A stretch of 64,000 nucleotides of DNA from assembly GCA_023053545.1 (NCBI GenBank), contig JAKZAN010000001.1, positions 8,142,565 to 8,206,564 on the forward strand, written 5' to 3'. Positions within the stretch are counted from its first letter, which is position 1, and each line of letters begins with the position of its first letter. Of the stretch, positions 11,891 through 24,103 are shown in pieces. Source of the DNA: Lepidurus packardi. Taxonomy: Eukaryota; Arthropoda; Branchiopoda; Notostraca; Triopsidae. Made by a program: the position numbers and the translations under genes. Below the pieces are notes generated by a model. It was not told the DNA's origin and did no database searches. It saw only the letters and a program-made list of their open reading frames with translations.

Positions 11891-12881
11891 ATGGGTCTAT
11901 CCGACTTCGCTGGCCAAGCCGTCCACGAAGAATGGGACAAACAGGGATACACCCGTACATATAGCCAGCCACTTGTACAAGAACAGGTACATATAGGTGT
12001 TGGTACATCTTACATTCACGTTTATCACTTCCTAATGATCTTCAACGGACACAAAGTAAAAATGAAAAAAAAAACGATATCGGTAGTCAAGCTGTACTTC
12101 GGTTTCTCTATCAAAGATCACAGGTTCAAAGATCCATTGAGAATCTTTCTAAAAAGTTGGCAGTCGCATGAAAAGTATGATTTGGGAATCCCGTACTTAA
12201 TTAAGCCCGTCTGTACGGGTACTTCCCATGCCGCCCTTTCGCATATCGCTCCTTTTGCATCCATCAGCAAAATGTGCCGACTGACGGAGGAAGTTCGTCT
12301 CAAGGCACGGATTATCACCGGATTACGTTGATTAATTTCACTCTTTGTTTGTTTTTTCAAAATTTAGCTTAATTATTGAAGTCCATTTTTTGAAAAACAC
12401 GTAACCGACTTCGGTATCTGAACCAGTGACGTAGCCAGCAACACGCACAGTACGCAAGTGCGTGCCAAAATTTTCTAAATTAAGTGCGCCAAACAGATCT
12501 TAGGGCGCCAAAATATACCGCCAAATGGGCGCCAAATCTGTAAAGTGCGTACCGTTAAAAATCTCTAGCTACGCCGCTGATCTGAACCATGGTCTTGAAA
12601 TATTCCATTCAATATGGAATTATAAACTTATATTTTAAGGATAATTACTTAAAAAGGACGCATTGCTGTAAATCGTGTATCTCAAATTACAATCAGTTGG
12701 TCAAAATCACAAGGTCAAGAGTTAATATCAGTTTTTGGGGCCCTTATTTACTTTAGACCATACACGTGAACAGTTCGTGCGAGAAAAGGGACTATGTCTA
12801 TACGAAGAACCCTGGGTAAAAGAACAAGAACAAAAAAAAAAATTGGAAATTGAACCAAAATCTAAGAAGCTAACTAGTTAG
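11891..12881 (+). CDS. Possible small multi-exon gene, unassigned
   Basis: I do not recognise this locus. An ATG at 11891 opens MGLSDFAGQAVHEEWDKQGY, which looks coding and starts only 114 bp from the divergent sulfotransferase start. In that frame a donor GTACAT follows the CAAGAACAG at 11975-11983. In-phase continuation from an acceptor near 12123 would add VQRSIENLSKKLAVA and stop. A separate exon-like segment after an acceptor at about 12759 encodes HTREQFVREKGLCLYEEPWV and ends at the TAG at 12881. I could not fix one splice path joining all pieces. A MITE sits between them. It may be one gene, two tiny genes or a decayed one. Confidence 0.3.
12424..12579. mobile_element. 156-bp hAT-type MITE with 8-bp target duplication
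   Basis: The ends are CAGTGACGTAGCCAG and the complement of CAGCGGCGTAGCTAG (imperfect 15-bp inverted repeat). Both sides carry the perfect 8-bp direct repeat ATCTGAAC (12416-12423 and 12580-12587). No coding capacity. The CAGTG-type end and 8-bp duplication place it in the hAT superfamily. Its ends differ from the CAGGGGCG family elsewhere in the window. Confidence 0.88.
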
Positions 12882-13313
12882 GTGTGTATGTACCGTAGTT
12901 AATTATTATCGTTATTAATTAGCGAATGATGAAACGTTTCAACGATTAAACATTTAGAAAAGATAACTGCCACTAATTTTAGCCCTGTATTCTATTTATA
13001 AATATAAAGATTAAACTGTTTCTTTCTTTCCTAGGTGTACTCGTTTTTGTTTTGTTTTTGATTTTTCATTTGCCGCCGAAAGAAAATCTCATGTAAAACA
13101 TGATCCGACGAGCTGAATAGTGAACATTTTAACCACAGTCCCCGCCAGCGCAAGAGTCGCGTACCGCTTCACATTCTAGGTTGACACGCCTCCGGTTCGC
13201 TTTTTGTATGGCGTGACCACGTGCTGCATTTTCTTTCGTTTTTCGACAAAAGTTTTTCGCTGTGGACTGTGTTTTTCGCTATTTGTGCAGCGGAATTATT
13301 AACAACTTTAACC

Positions 13314-15357
13314 ATGCTTGTTCTCTTCGAGACTGCAGCAGGCTATGCTGTATTCAAAGTAAGTCTTTCGTTTCAAGTCCCAACTTGCTCGCTTTGCCGA
13401 TCTTCAAGGTGTCTTTTCTTAGTTGCTCGATGAGAAGAAACTGCAGCAATCAGATAATCTATATGAAGACTTTCAGTCTCCAGAAAAAGCGGGAAAAATG
13501 TAAGCAAATAAGTGAAAAATTCTGTTGTTATTAAAGCTATGTATTTCTTTGGATATTGCAGTGTCAAGTTGAAGCATTTCCAAAAGTTTGCCGACACAAC
13601 AGAGGCACTGGCAGCCACCACTGCTGCTGTGGAAGGCAAATTAGCCAAGCCGTTACGAAAAATGTTGAAGAACGTTATAGCTGAAGAAGCTCAAGAAACT
13701 TTAGCGGTAGCTGACGCTAAATTGGGACAAGCTATCAAGGAAAAAATGCAACTGAATTGTGTTACAAACTCCAACGTCCAAGAATTAATGAGATGTATTC
13801 GATGCCAGATGGACAGTTTAATTACTGGTCTTCCGCGCAAAGAAGTGACTGCCATGGCATTAGGTTTAGCACACAGGTAAAACTAGAAAACAGTCACTTC
13901 TAAACTTGCCAACTAGTGATTGCTATTAATAATAATAATTGTTAACTAATAATTTTGTCTCCTAGTTTATCCCGCTACAAGCTCAAGTTTAGCCCCGACA
14001 AAATCGATACCATGATTGTGCAAGCTGTCTCTTTACTGGACGACTTGGATAAGGAATTGAACAATTACATCATGCGTTGTCGGGAGTGGTATGGCTGGCA
14101 TTTTCCCGAATTGGGAAAGATTGTTACTGATAATCTCGCTTTCGTGCGAACAGTCCAAGCAATGCGTAACCATTCAGTCCAATTCCGAAAGCTTTCGTTG
14201 ATAATGTTTTGCTATAGGTATTCGTCAAAATGCTGCGACAACTGATTTATCCGAGGTTTTGCCTGAGGAATTGGAAGAGAAAGTGAAAGAGGCAGCTGAA
14301 ATCTCGATGGGCACTGAAATTTCCGAGGAAGATATCCTAAATATCAGTCACCTTTGTCAACAAGTATATTTATATATACACACTTCGTTCAATTTTGCTA
14401 AAATTTCCATGTCAGGTGGTGGAAATTAACGAATATCGAGCACAATTATACGAATACTTGAAAAGTCGCATGATGGCAGTGGCACCTAATTTGACTATCT
14501 TGGTTGGCGAGTTGGTCGGAGCCCGCTTAATTGCACATGCAGGTAAAATAAGCAAACAAGTTTCTCTTAACGAGTTGAAATGTCTTTTATTTTTTACAAG
14601 GATCTTTGATGAATCTGGCTAAGCATCCTGCTTCCACGGTTCAAATTTTGGGAGCTGAGAAAGCTCTTTTCCGCGCTTTGAAAACCAAACACGATACTCC
14701 CAAATACGGTCTCATCTACCACGCGCAGTTGGTCGGCCAGAGTTCGACCAAGTTGAAAGGCAAGGTTTCGCGTATGTTGGCTGCTAAAGCAGCGTTGGCT
14801 TGTCGTGTCGACGCCTTGGGAGATGACACCACGACCGAATTGGGTACTGAGCATCGCGCCAAATTGGAAATTCGTTTGCGCCAATTAGAAGAAGGAGGCA
14901 ATATGAAGATTTCCGGCACGGGCAAACAGAAGGCCAAGTTCGATAAATATGAAAGCAAGAGGTACTTTTAGTATTTAACTCGCATTTGGGACAGTAGTTT
15001 AAAGTTCGTTTAAAACAAAAAAATAGCCAAGTCCGAGAATATAAAGCTGCTGCCGACTCTACGTTGCCTGCTGGTAAACGTAAGACGGAAGGCGAGGCCG
15101 ACGGCGAAAACACTCCGAAAAAGCTTAAAGTAGACGCGGAGGCAGCCTTGCCTACCACTGGAGAGAAGAAAAAGAAAAAGAAGAAGGAAGCTGCGGAAGA
15201 AGAAGCCGAGGAGGAAGCACCATCTTCAGAAAAGAAGAAGAAAAAATCCAAAGTGAAGGTGGAAGAAACTGCTGAGGAACCGACCGCAGAACTCCCAGTT
15301 CCGGAAAGTGCGAGCAAAAAGAAAAAGAAGAAAGCCAAAACTGAGTCTTCTGAGTGA
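13314..15357 (+). CDS. NOP58: NOP58, box C/D snoRNP core protein
   Basis: Core protein of box C/D small nucleolar ribonucleoproteins, which guide rRNA 2'-O-methylation in the nucleolus with fibrillarin and NOP56. Eight exons: 13314-13358, 13423-13499, 13562-13876, 13966-14165, 14218-14363, 14416-14542, 14601-14961, 15027-15357, coding for 533 aa (human about 529). The N-terminus [15 protein letters not shown], the coiled-coil segment with [20 protein letters not shown], and the Nop domain ([44 protein letters not shown]) are all present. The C-terminal tail, from about residue 440, has KKKKKKK/E-rich clusters typical of the family. The introns (52-89 nt) are too short to host a typical C/D snoRNA with flanks. 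The single-exon tail also appears as Ser/Phe-rich shadow frames on the minus strand. Confidence 0.97.
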
Positions 15358-15453
15358 AGTTGGCTAGTGTTCTGGATTCTTTCTTTCTTTCTGAGTTTAA
15401 TACAGTTGGACAACGACGGAATACATGCATTGTTTTTACTTTAAAAGTTCATT

Positions 15454-15629
15454 TTATCCTTTCACTTGCGACGAGCAGGATACACACTTATAGCTCGTTC
15501 CACCGGCTGGATTGTTGCTATAGTTTTGGCACTCATTGTGTGTACTACATACTGTGTAAGGATACACATGTTTGACAGACTGAGTGCCAATGCAGCCAGT
15601 GGAACAAGCTATTATTAGGACTCGATAGG
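15454..15629 (-). CDS. Possible terminal exon of a small Cys-rich protein
   Basis: On the minus strand, after an acceptor TTTTAG at 15630, an open frame encodes about 58 residues with six cysteines (ACSTGC, VCSTHNEC, KCVSCSS), ending in a stop at 15454. The Cys spacing resembles a small secreted or cystine-rich domain. No upstream exon or signal peptide could be fixed and no family is recognised. It could be a remnant or chance. Confidence 0.22.
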
Positions 15630-15856
15630 CTAAAACAGTGCAAGGGAATTTAATGTATACCCTGCTCAGAGCCTCAGACGTGCTTGGTGGCAAAATGAAA
15701 GGGGTGTGATAAAGACTGACGTCATTAATCTGGGGAGGACGGCCCCAATCACGTGCGTGTATCAGTTTGTAAGCAAACCGTGAAGTAGCCAGAGTGGAAG
15801 GAAAATCTAAGACAAAATAAAGCAGTACTCTTATGTTGGAAGTACGTTATATAATT

Positions 15857-18338
15857 ATGGCATGCCCGGAATTACCGATCGAGGTAAGTTAGGCACACGA
15901 ATTTTGAAAATAAATTATATTCAATTGTAGTGATTATATACATTTTCTTCTCTTGATCGTTGATGTCTGCGTTCTTTTTAGCTGATAAGAGAAATCCTGA
16001 GCTATCTTGCTTTTGCGGATCGGTTAATTGCGGGTCAAACATGCAGGCGCTGGTACGAAGCTTCTTTGGATGGGAAGATGCAAAACGATTCTGTCCTAGT
16101 CTTGAATTCATATCTTAGCGAAGCTGCAGAAGTTCTTTCTAGAAGCGAAAAACCTTATCCGCACGTTATCTTGAAAGTAAGTCGCAAGACTTCACAATCT
16201 TAAGCTATAAAAAGGTCTTATTTGCATTTCTGAGGGTAGGGTTTGGAGCTTAGTGTTTCCAGCACTTTCAGCGACCTTAGCAAATTATGGAACAGGGTTT
16301 GCGAGGATGTAAGACACCTTGAAATCCATGACTGCTTTTTAACCGACCGCGGTATCCTTGAGCTTCTTATTAAGACGCCCCATTTGGAGTATTTGAAGCT
16401 AAATGAATGTCGTGAACTCATGATGTCAGGCAAATTGTTCGCTTATTCAGACTCTTGCGGGGTACAGCAGCTTCAAAAGCAATTTACCCACTTGAAAGGC
16501 CTCAGCTTAGAAAACAATCGCTACCTTTCTGACGCGATTTACAGTCGATTTGCTCAAATGACTCCTGCCTTGCAGCATTTATCGCTCAGCGGTTCCCAAC
16601 AAGTTTCTTTCCATCCAGGAGTTTATCGCCGCTTTTACCCCAACTCGGAAAACGCACAACCGTCTGAATCGATCTTGACGTTTAAAGTCATTTTGGACCA
16701 CATAACCCAAGTCGCTTCCAGCTTAACCTCCCTTAATTTTAGTAATTCCTTGCTGAATAGCCCAGGTCTGGCTCATATCGTCCAGATCCGGGGTTTACAT
16801 CTAGCGAAATTAAAATTGCGAGAATGCGACCAATTAACCAAAGCAGGAATCCTGTCATTGTGCCAATACCAGCCTCAACTTACAGAACTTGATTTGTCGT
16901 ACTGCTCTCGCATCACGGATCCGGCCCTGATGGCCATTTGCCACAATCTAAGTCAATTGCAAAGTCTGGGTTTGCAACGTTGTCGTGCCCTAACGGATAT
17001 TGGCATTTCACATATAAAGCGCTTAACACGTTTGCGAAGATTGGATCTTTCCTCGCTTTCCGAAACTGTCACATCCCAGGGAATACAAGAAGCGTTAGCC
17101 AATCAAGAGCGAGAGACACTCACCTCTTTAAACTTGAGCTGCAGCAATTGCGATGATGTTACCATGTCGCGCATTTGTCTCGCTGCTCCTAATTTGCTTG
17201 ATCTCAATTTGAGTCACTGTTTTCACGCCGTCACCGACATTAGCATCCAAGTCATTTGTCGCAGCTTAAAACGCTTACGATGCCTTGAATTAGCGTGGTG
17301 CAAGCACGTGTCAGACGTTGGCTTAACTGGTCACAGGTTAGCTTTCGACCCAAGTCAATCGAATGTATCCATTTTGCCGTCCACGCCTAGAGGACTTGAA
17401 GAAGCCGAAGAAACTATCACTTCATTGTTGTTAGCTTACCAAAAGGCTGAAGAAGAGATTGACATCCCTGAACCTCCACCACTACCTACCAGGGAAGTTG
17501 GCAACTACCGTATCTCATTACGGAGTCGGGCAGAAGAGGAGATTTATCGAGATGCCCAACGCAAATCGTATGTTCAACGCAAGTTGACTGAAGACTTAGA
17601 AATTGGCACTGACACTATTGCCAATTTGAAGGGTAAAAACGTCGGGCAAAAATAAGGATAGTTTTTGAGGAGGTAAACAGTAATGTTGTTGTAGATTTGC
17701 AATTTCTAAACTTGTCTGGCTGCAGTCGGGTAACGAATTTAAGCTTAAGACACGTCTTACGTTTTATCGGACTGCGACATGTCGACTTTAGTAATTGTCA
17801 ACAGGTAATAAGCACTACCCGGTCAAGTAGATCACATTATATAGTTATTGGGCCTTGTTTCTAGATTACTGATGAAGGTTTGAAATGGTTCGTTAGCCAG
17901 AATCCGAGTTTGGAAGTAATAATTCTCAGTGAATGCCATAATGTGACGGATGTTGGAATTATTGCTTTAATTTCTTCATTAAAGCGACTGAAACACCTCG
18001 ATTTAACAGTAATTGATGCTTGGTAAGGATTCCAGCAACACAATTTAATTTTTATTTTCCAGAATTGCAGTAATTTGACCGACGTATGCGTCGCGGAGAT
18101 GACAGAAAGTTGCCATAGCTTAAGGTATTTGAACCTAAGCTGTTGCATCAAAATTTCTTTGGAAGCAACAGAAAGTCTAGAAGACCGTCTGCCACTATTG
18201 CGTACTTTAGAAAAACGAGGCTTGAAATCTATCTACGGTTCGGCGGCTTCCGCGACTCAACTAAAATCTCCGTTTAGCTCCTCCGATAGTAAAAAAACGA
18301 GCAGGATAGGCAAGTGGATTAACAAATTACGTAAATGA
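15857..18338 (+). CDS. F-box / leucine-rich-repeat protein (FBXL class)
   Basis: Probable substrate receptor of an SCF ubiquitin ligase. Six exons: 15857-15883, 15982-16176, 16240-17632, 17695-17804, 17865-18008, 18063-18338, giving 714 aa. The F-box is at residues 4-45 (LPIELIREILSYL, then CRRWYEAS) and is split by the first intron. From about residue 95 follow Cys-containing LRRs of the AMN1/FBXL kind (LTELDLSYCSRITDPALMAI, LQSLGLQRCRALTDIGI, LLDLNLSHCFHAVTDISI, LEVIILSECHNVTDVGI). A non-LRR insert with a Pro-rich stretch (EPPPLPTREV) and charged segment lies near residues 440-530 between LRR blocks. The C-terminus is Ser/Lys-rich. The start is the first ATG in frame with the F-box. I do not assign it to a named vertebrate FBXL. 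Confidence 0.9.
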
Positions 18339-19257
18339 TTCGAGTTTAAATACTATATATTAAAGTTTCACATGTATAGGTATTATATTGTGACACCAAT
18401 ACAACCCTTCTCCTGTATATGATGTAAAACTGTCAAGTTAAAAGTGCAATATAACTCGGTATATCCATAGGAAAGTTCTTCTAGTTTAGTGACTTGCAAT
18501 GACGGGAGAATAAAATCGGGTTTCAAAGAGACTAGAAAAGGAGTGGGGGGAACTACTAATTTATGGGTTCACTTTCACTTTCCGTAGCAGTGATGATCCA
18601 CTCCGCTTTATACCCGAGTGGATACTGTTCAAAGTAAGCTTCTGTGCTAAAAATTTTTGCTTCCTAAAGAGTTTCAAGAAAATGAGTACATAAAATTATT
18701 CGTACACTTGGAGAATCACAGCATTGCTAGGGAAACTATGTTAGTTGCGTTTAAGCCGTTAATTGATTTCAAACATAATTTTATTACGTTCTGGGTTATG
18801 CGCCCTTAGTTTATCAAATAAACGTTTAACATGATCAGGCCCTTATAAACCAAGCGATATTTAGAATTTATAATAAAGACAATTTCTGGGTTATAGCAAA
18901 ATAAACAACATCTTCTTGGTTTCTTATCCACCGTCATCAAATTATTAGACTCCCAACAGACAAATCACTAGACGTCAGGTAATCCATGAATATTTGACGC
19001 GAATACTTTCTAAGATTTTTTTAGGTGTAGACATAGACAGGTACCTGAGTCAGTAAAGAACGAAAGCAAAAATTTAAAAGGGCAATGGGGAGAAGTCAAA
19101 ATAATCCCAAATAACTAGCATCTGTTCAGCAAAATTCTATCCGAACATTTGCAAATCGAAGGGGCAGGCCAGCACAAAGCAAAACTGGTAGGCACGAAAG
19201 GGTTTGGTAGAAGCTATAACAACTTGGAAATGTTTCTGAAACGTTGCGAGGATTAGT
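18339..19257. other. Intergenic between convergent genes
   Basis: About 920 bp between the stops of the F-box/LRR gene (+) and the Mextli-like gene (-). It should contain both 3' UTRs (AATAAA-like hexamers occur near 18350 and 18830). No coding frame is supported. Confidence 0.5.
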
Positions 19258-22227
19258 TTAGTAAGCGCTAGTCGTAGCAGGCCAATACATTTGGGTGCTT
19301 TGGGGCAAATCATATGGATTGGGAAGAAGGCCACCCACCTTACGAAGGATTTCTGGAGCCACGGCCTGGATTTTTGGCCAGTTCAATGGCACTTGCTTGC
19401 AAATCGGAGAAGTGGAATAAAGCAGTAGATTCTCACGACGATAAAAGCGTTGCTGCATGCAAGAAGAGCTGCGCTTCAACGAAGCCGACATGGAAGTAGG
19501 AACAATAGCAGCTGTTTCAGCTTGGACAAAGTCGTTCACTTTACTAGGCAATGACATCACCTCACGGGGACTAGTCGAAGTGTTCGAACCCGATCCCAAT
19601 CCATCATCCAAACTAATAACGAAAGGAAGAATTCACCAGGTACAATTGCCAGACAACACTAATGGACTAAACCTTGGCCTTGTTGGTTTAACGAAAGTTT
19701 AAGTCGACTTAAAAGGCTACCCAAGACTTGCGCTTATAAGTGTTCGAGATGGGTAAACTTCGGGCTTATAACCCTTTATATTTAACTAATCGATTTAAGA
19801 CTTTGAAAGATATCTATCTATCTATATCTATCTATCTATATCTAGCCCAGAAACCAAGGGTAGGTGGAACAAAAAGGGAAACTACGCTAAGACAAAACGA
19901 CTAACAAAAATCGGCGTGACAATATTCAAAATCTTAAATCGATTAGTTAAACATAAAGGATTCAACTAATTGATTTAAGACTTTGAAATATATATCTTTC
20001 GGAGTCTTAAATCGATTAGTTAAATATAAAGGCTTAAAAGCCTTTATATTTAATAATGCAAAATTCAATAATGGAAGGAAGTAACTGCCCCACAGAAGAA
20101 AGCAATAATTTGCTACTGAAATCCATACTCGAAAAAGGAACAATTCGTATATTTTTTGTTTATTTTCGACAAGCACCGCCCCATGGGTGGACTACTGTAA
20201 ACTTTTGCTTATAACCGTTCAATTTGGACTCGATACTTTCCAAGTCGACTTCTGTAAACTATCAAAGTTTAGACTAAAACGAACGCTTACAAGCGTAAGT
20301 CAAGGCTAGTCTAAGTTTAAGTCGAACGTACAAAACGAACGCAGCTCTTGTGTGCTGGTTTAGAAAAAGAAAACTAATAAAAACATGGAAAAACCTATAC
20401 CTGTTGCTAGGACTAGCAGCAGGCTCTCCAACGTCTCGTGAAAAGTATTCGTCTAAAATCAACTTGGCAATCTAAACATAAGAATACTCCCCATTAGACC
20501 ACTTAAAGAAAGGAGAAACAGAAAGACAAAAAGGGGTAATTACTCGAACGTTATCCAAGTTGTTGCCCGTAATTTTCAGATACGAATCGCCCACAGTTAC
20601 GGTGTACTTGTATTCTCCCAAGGCGGCATCAAGCATGGAAACGCTGCGGGCTAGCTTTTGACTTTGCCCTTGTGTATTCCGACCCGTGGTTATGGGATTA
20701 TCATCGCCCAAAGTGTCCAAAGAAGAGGAAGATCCGGCTTGGATACTTTCCATTCCAGCGGGACGAACAGGTGAGGCATTTCGACGGATAGTATCCTCAA
20801 TCAGAGTGCGAGCACGGCTAGCGGGTAAATTACAATTACCCAAAGGGCTTTCTATTTTCCAAAAAGGACTCTTACTCGATGCTGTCCTCCGTAGGTCCCG
20901 TTATTTGAACCAACCGTTCTTTCGTACCCGCAGCCACTGAATAGAAAACCCTATTTAGTTTCGCGGTCTAAAAATGGTATCTAAACTGCTGTAAAAGTAG
21001 TTTTTTGGCAATCATGCAGGACACGCAAGGAATTACGCTAGGTGTCTACCCACTAAATCACCAACGATGGACACAATGTGAGAAGTGTTAGCATGCGTAA
21101 AGATGGTTGTGCTCAGGGTGAAAAGAGGTTTACAGTCACACTCATTACTGTACCTCGTTGGAAAGAAATGACTGTCTCACTAATTTCCTCAATGAGATGC
21201 ACACGCCGACCCTTGATACCCATAACTAAAACCGCCAATAGCCAAAACAAACAACCCAACAAAAGAAAATTCATTTTTATCCCAAACAAACCCATTTGTG
21301 AACATTTTGAAAATGACGGCCTACATTGAATAGGAAAATTTACCTTTTCCAGAGTCAGCATTGCGAATTACAACTTCGTCTTTAAAGAGATTCTTCCCAG
21401 GGATGCGAGTAGCTTGCAGATACTTTCCGGACGGTTTAATGAGCTCACCAGGAAGCAGCAAACTGGGCTGCGACGGTGGTGGTGAAGCCGAGTTCAGGCT
21501 TTGCGGGGATGCAGCACTTGTACTAAGCGAACTAGGAGTAGTAGGGAGAGATGGAGTAGTGGCTGGAAAAACTTCCATTTGAGATTCCAGAAACTACGAA
21601 AGCAATCAAGATAAGTACAATTACAGGCCAAATTTGATCGTACTTCTGCTTGGGACGATTTCTGCTGGTAGTATAAGCTCCAACTGTCATTGGGCATCCA
21701 CTTGGATGAGCGAAGCTCAATCACTTCAAGCAAGTGAATGCGTGACAACTCGTCCAAAGCCGAACCCCTCAACGCGTTCCGCAGGTGAACGAAAGCTCGG
21801 TCCAGTTGGTCTGGAAAGAATTAACCACAGGTTATACGAAGCAAAAACGCTAATGAGAAAATTTAAAAGTTCGTTTACCTTTATAAACCTTCTCCAACTG
21901 AAACCCATAGGCTTTCAGGTTCGCGCAAAGCAGAAGAACTACGCTCTGCACAGACGCATCCTTGAATCCAGAGTCAAGGAGGTCGACGAAGCGCTCCAGA
22001 TAGGTTACAACTTCCTCAGCTGCAAGTTCCAGATAAAAATTAAGTCAATTAACACAATACAGCGTAATTTATCACTTACGAGAACCAAATGTGGGCGTGG
22101 TACTTTCCCCAGCGTGGATGTGCAGTCTTGTCCCAGATGCAGTTTTCAACAGTTTACAGCTTGGTCTTTCCCCTTTTCGAATATTTCGTGGGGCTCTAGC
22201 TATCGGTAAATGGCTTATAGATGTCAT
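19258..22227 (-). CDS. mxt: Mextli-like eIF4E-binding KH-domain protein
   Basis: Mextli is an invertebrate translation factor that binds eIF4E and RNA. Nine exons: 22227-22080, 22019-21879, 21810-21644, 21593-21344, 21225-21154, 20936-20876, 20817-20544, 20471-20401, 19612-19258, coding for 512 aa (Drosophila Mextli is longer). The N-terminal ~150 residues are helical (EEVVTYLERFVDLLDSGFKD) and fit the family's MIF4G-like domain. A Ser/Pro-rich linker follows. A KH domain at about 225-290 includes the GXXG-type loop VMGIKGRRVHLIEEISE and DRARTLIEDTIRRN, and is split by three introns. The last exon carries YRRENLL near residue 452, a match to the canonical eIF4E-binding motif YxxxxL-hydrophobic, followed by a conserved-looking tail (STSPICKQVPLNWPKI). 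The family call rests on KH plus the eIF4E motif in this order. Intron 8 (20400-19613, 788 nt) is unusually long. Confidence 0.8.
19773..20032. repeat. Cluster of A/T-rich inverted repeats and TATC microsatellite in Mextli intron 8
   Basis: A segment like CCTTTATATTTAACTAATCG occurs at about 19773. Copies in inverse orientation are at about 19930-19958 and 20003-20032, and a direct one is at about 19961-19990, all followed or preceded by ATTTAAGACTTTGAAA. A (TATC)n tract lies at 19811-19842. This alternating arrangement suggests a decayed fold-back element or nested MITE. No target-site duplication was identified. Confidence 0.5.
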
Positions 22228-22670
22228 TTTATCTGTACAATTTAGGAGAGTGAACGAAAAAAAAATTAACAGCGAATGAAAATTGAAATGCTGGAACAAA
22301 GCAAATTTACATACATTATAGGAAGAAGTTAAAACAATTTTTACCTAAATAACTGACTTCAAAAAGTGGAGAATAAGGATATAAAATTAACTGGTACTTA
22401 CGAAAAAAGACGGGACAGAAAACCAGGCACATACACTAGGGGCCAACCCAAGTTCTTCTGAGCCCTGCTACGGCGACACGGAAACGAGATCCGTCAAAGC
22501 AAAATAACGGTAAACAAAGCTTAAGGCATGTTTTGCTGTTCGCATTCCTAAATTGAGGAGTTGCGTGTTCGTTAGTCTACTTTTAACATCTCGGTGAGTT
22601 GTCTAGGGTTCCGAGCTGGAATAGTTGCCGAAGCAAAACAAAACGCTCATTAAACGGCAATTCCCTAATT
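22228..22670. promoter_or_regulatory. Shared head-to-head promoter region (Mextli-like / GORASP)
   Basis: 443 bp separate the divergent start codons. No TATA box in a convincing position was seen. The interval must hold both 5' UTRs and promoters. Inference from gene layout only. Confidence 0.5.
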
Positions 22671-24103
22671 ATGGGTGGTTCAAGCAGTGTACCCATTCCT
22701 GGCGGAGGTACTGAGGGATACCATGTATTACGAGTAAGTGGTCGGTCAAATCGAAACTAAGGTTATTAATTTTATATGTATTCTACTCGTTACAGGTTCA
22801 AGAAGGGTCACCGGGACAGAGAGCTGGGCTGGAGTCCTTTTTCGATTTTATTGTGGCTATTGCCAATACGCGATTGGTATTAAAACCAATTCTTGTAGCG
22901 TGTCTGTAAATTAAAATGTGTTTCTTTTCCATTGTAGGATCAAGATAACGACTCGCTTCGTGAGATTTTGAAAACAAACATTGAGAAAGAGATAAAAATG
23001 ACTGTTTACAATTCGAAAACGCAAACGGTGCGTGATGTTACGATTATACCCAGTCAAACGTGGGGTGGGCAAGGCCTGCTGGGTATTTCTATCAGATTTT
23101 GCTCTTTCGAAGGTGCGAACGAGAATGTATGGCACGTTTTGGACCTGTATCCCCAATCTCCAGCGGAAGCTGCAGGCTTACGCCCCTTTACGGATTTTAT
23201 AATTGGGGCAGATTCCGTTCTTCATGAAAGCGAAGATCTATTTACGCTAATAGAAGCCCATGATGGCCGACCCCTCAAACTTTACGTTTATAATACCGAG
23301 ACAGATTCCTGTCGGGAAGTTTCAATTACACCTCGAGCCAAATGGGGCGGCGAAGGAAGGTAATTTGTCTTTTCTCTTGTACCTCACAGACAATTATCAA
23401 TCTATTTATTCAGTTTGGGCTGCGGCATAGGTTATGGCTATTTACATCGTATCCCTCTTCGCCCTGCGTCTAGCAAACCAGCAGCAATCCCTCCTCCCAC
23501 TCCTCATTCAACACCCATGTTAACCCCAATTCACACGGTTGAGGTGACAGCACCTTCTTCGGTGACTATTGAGCTGGTGGCCGGGGCAACTCAGCAACCC
23601 GAGAGCCTGCATCTAGTTCAGGAAAACAGTCCGTTGATTGCCGGCGTGCCAACCGTTCCAGTAACCACATCACTGGATCCAGCTCTAGTTTCAGCAGCGG
23701 CGCCTTTGCCGGCGACGGGCGCTTCAACGCTACAAACCTTATTTGGCTCCGCCTCCAGTATCCCTCCCAGTCATCCCTTCGAGTCTTTCCCTTTGCACAG
23801 TACACCTATAGGTACTCCTGTCACATGGTCTTTCGAACGTATTACTATAAAAATCTTACTCAAATTCTAGGTAAACCAGAAACGCTTCCACCTCCGTCTG
23901 CCCCCATGATTCCTGGCATGCCAACGCTACCACCTCTCACGACGCCAATTACGCTGCCTGGCATGCCGCCTATTACGGTGAGCGCTTCGTTACCAGCAGC
24001 CGCTCTTGAAGGCGTACGACCTGAATTGTTTCGTAACACACCAGCAGCTACCTTCTTCGGTGGAGCTGTAGGGCAGATTAGCAATGCGGGGACAGGACTC
24101 TAG
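22671..24103 (+). CDS. GORASP: Golgi reassembly-stacking protein (GRASP55/65 family)
   Basis: Peripheral Golgi membrane protein that tethers cisternae through its tandem PDZ-like GRASP domains. Five exons: 22671-22733, 22796-22876, 22938-23359, 23414-23811, 23871-24103, giving 398 aa (vertebrate paralogues about 440-450). The N-terminus MGGSSSV has the Gly2 needed for N-myristoylation. The first PDZ begins [20 protein letters not shown]. The second contains [18 protein letters not shown] and [16 protein letters not shown]. The GRASP region ends with [14 protein letters not shown] near residue 205. The C-terminal half is Pro/Ser/Thr-rich with PGMP repeats, matching the family's regulatory tail. 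A single gene of this type is usual in invertebrates. Confidence 0.96.

Noticed and set aside
12118-12360. 80-codon minus frame opposite the small locus
   Set aside because: No recognisable domain, no splice partner; likely a shadow.
13359-15026. Intronic C/D snoRNAs in NOP58
   Set aside because: Introns are 52-89 nt and no paired C and D boxes were seen.
19811-19842. TATC repeat as a functional site
   Set aside because: Simple microsatellite; no specific evidence.
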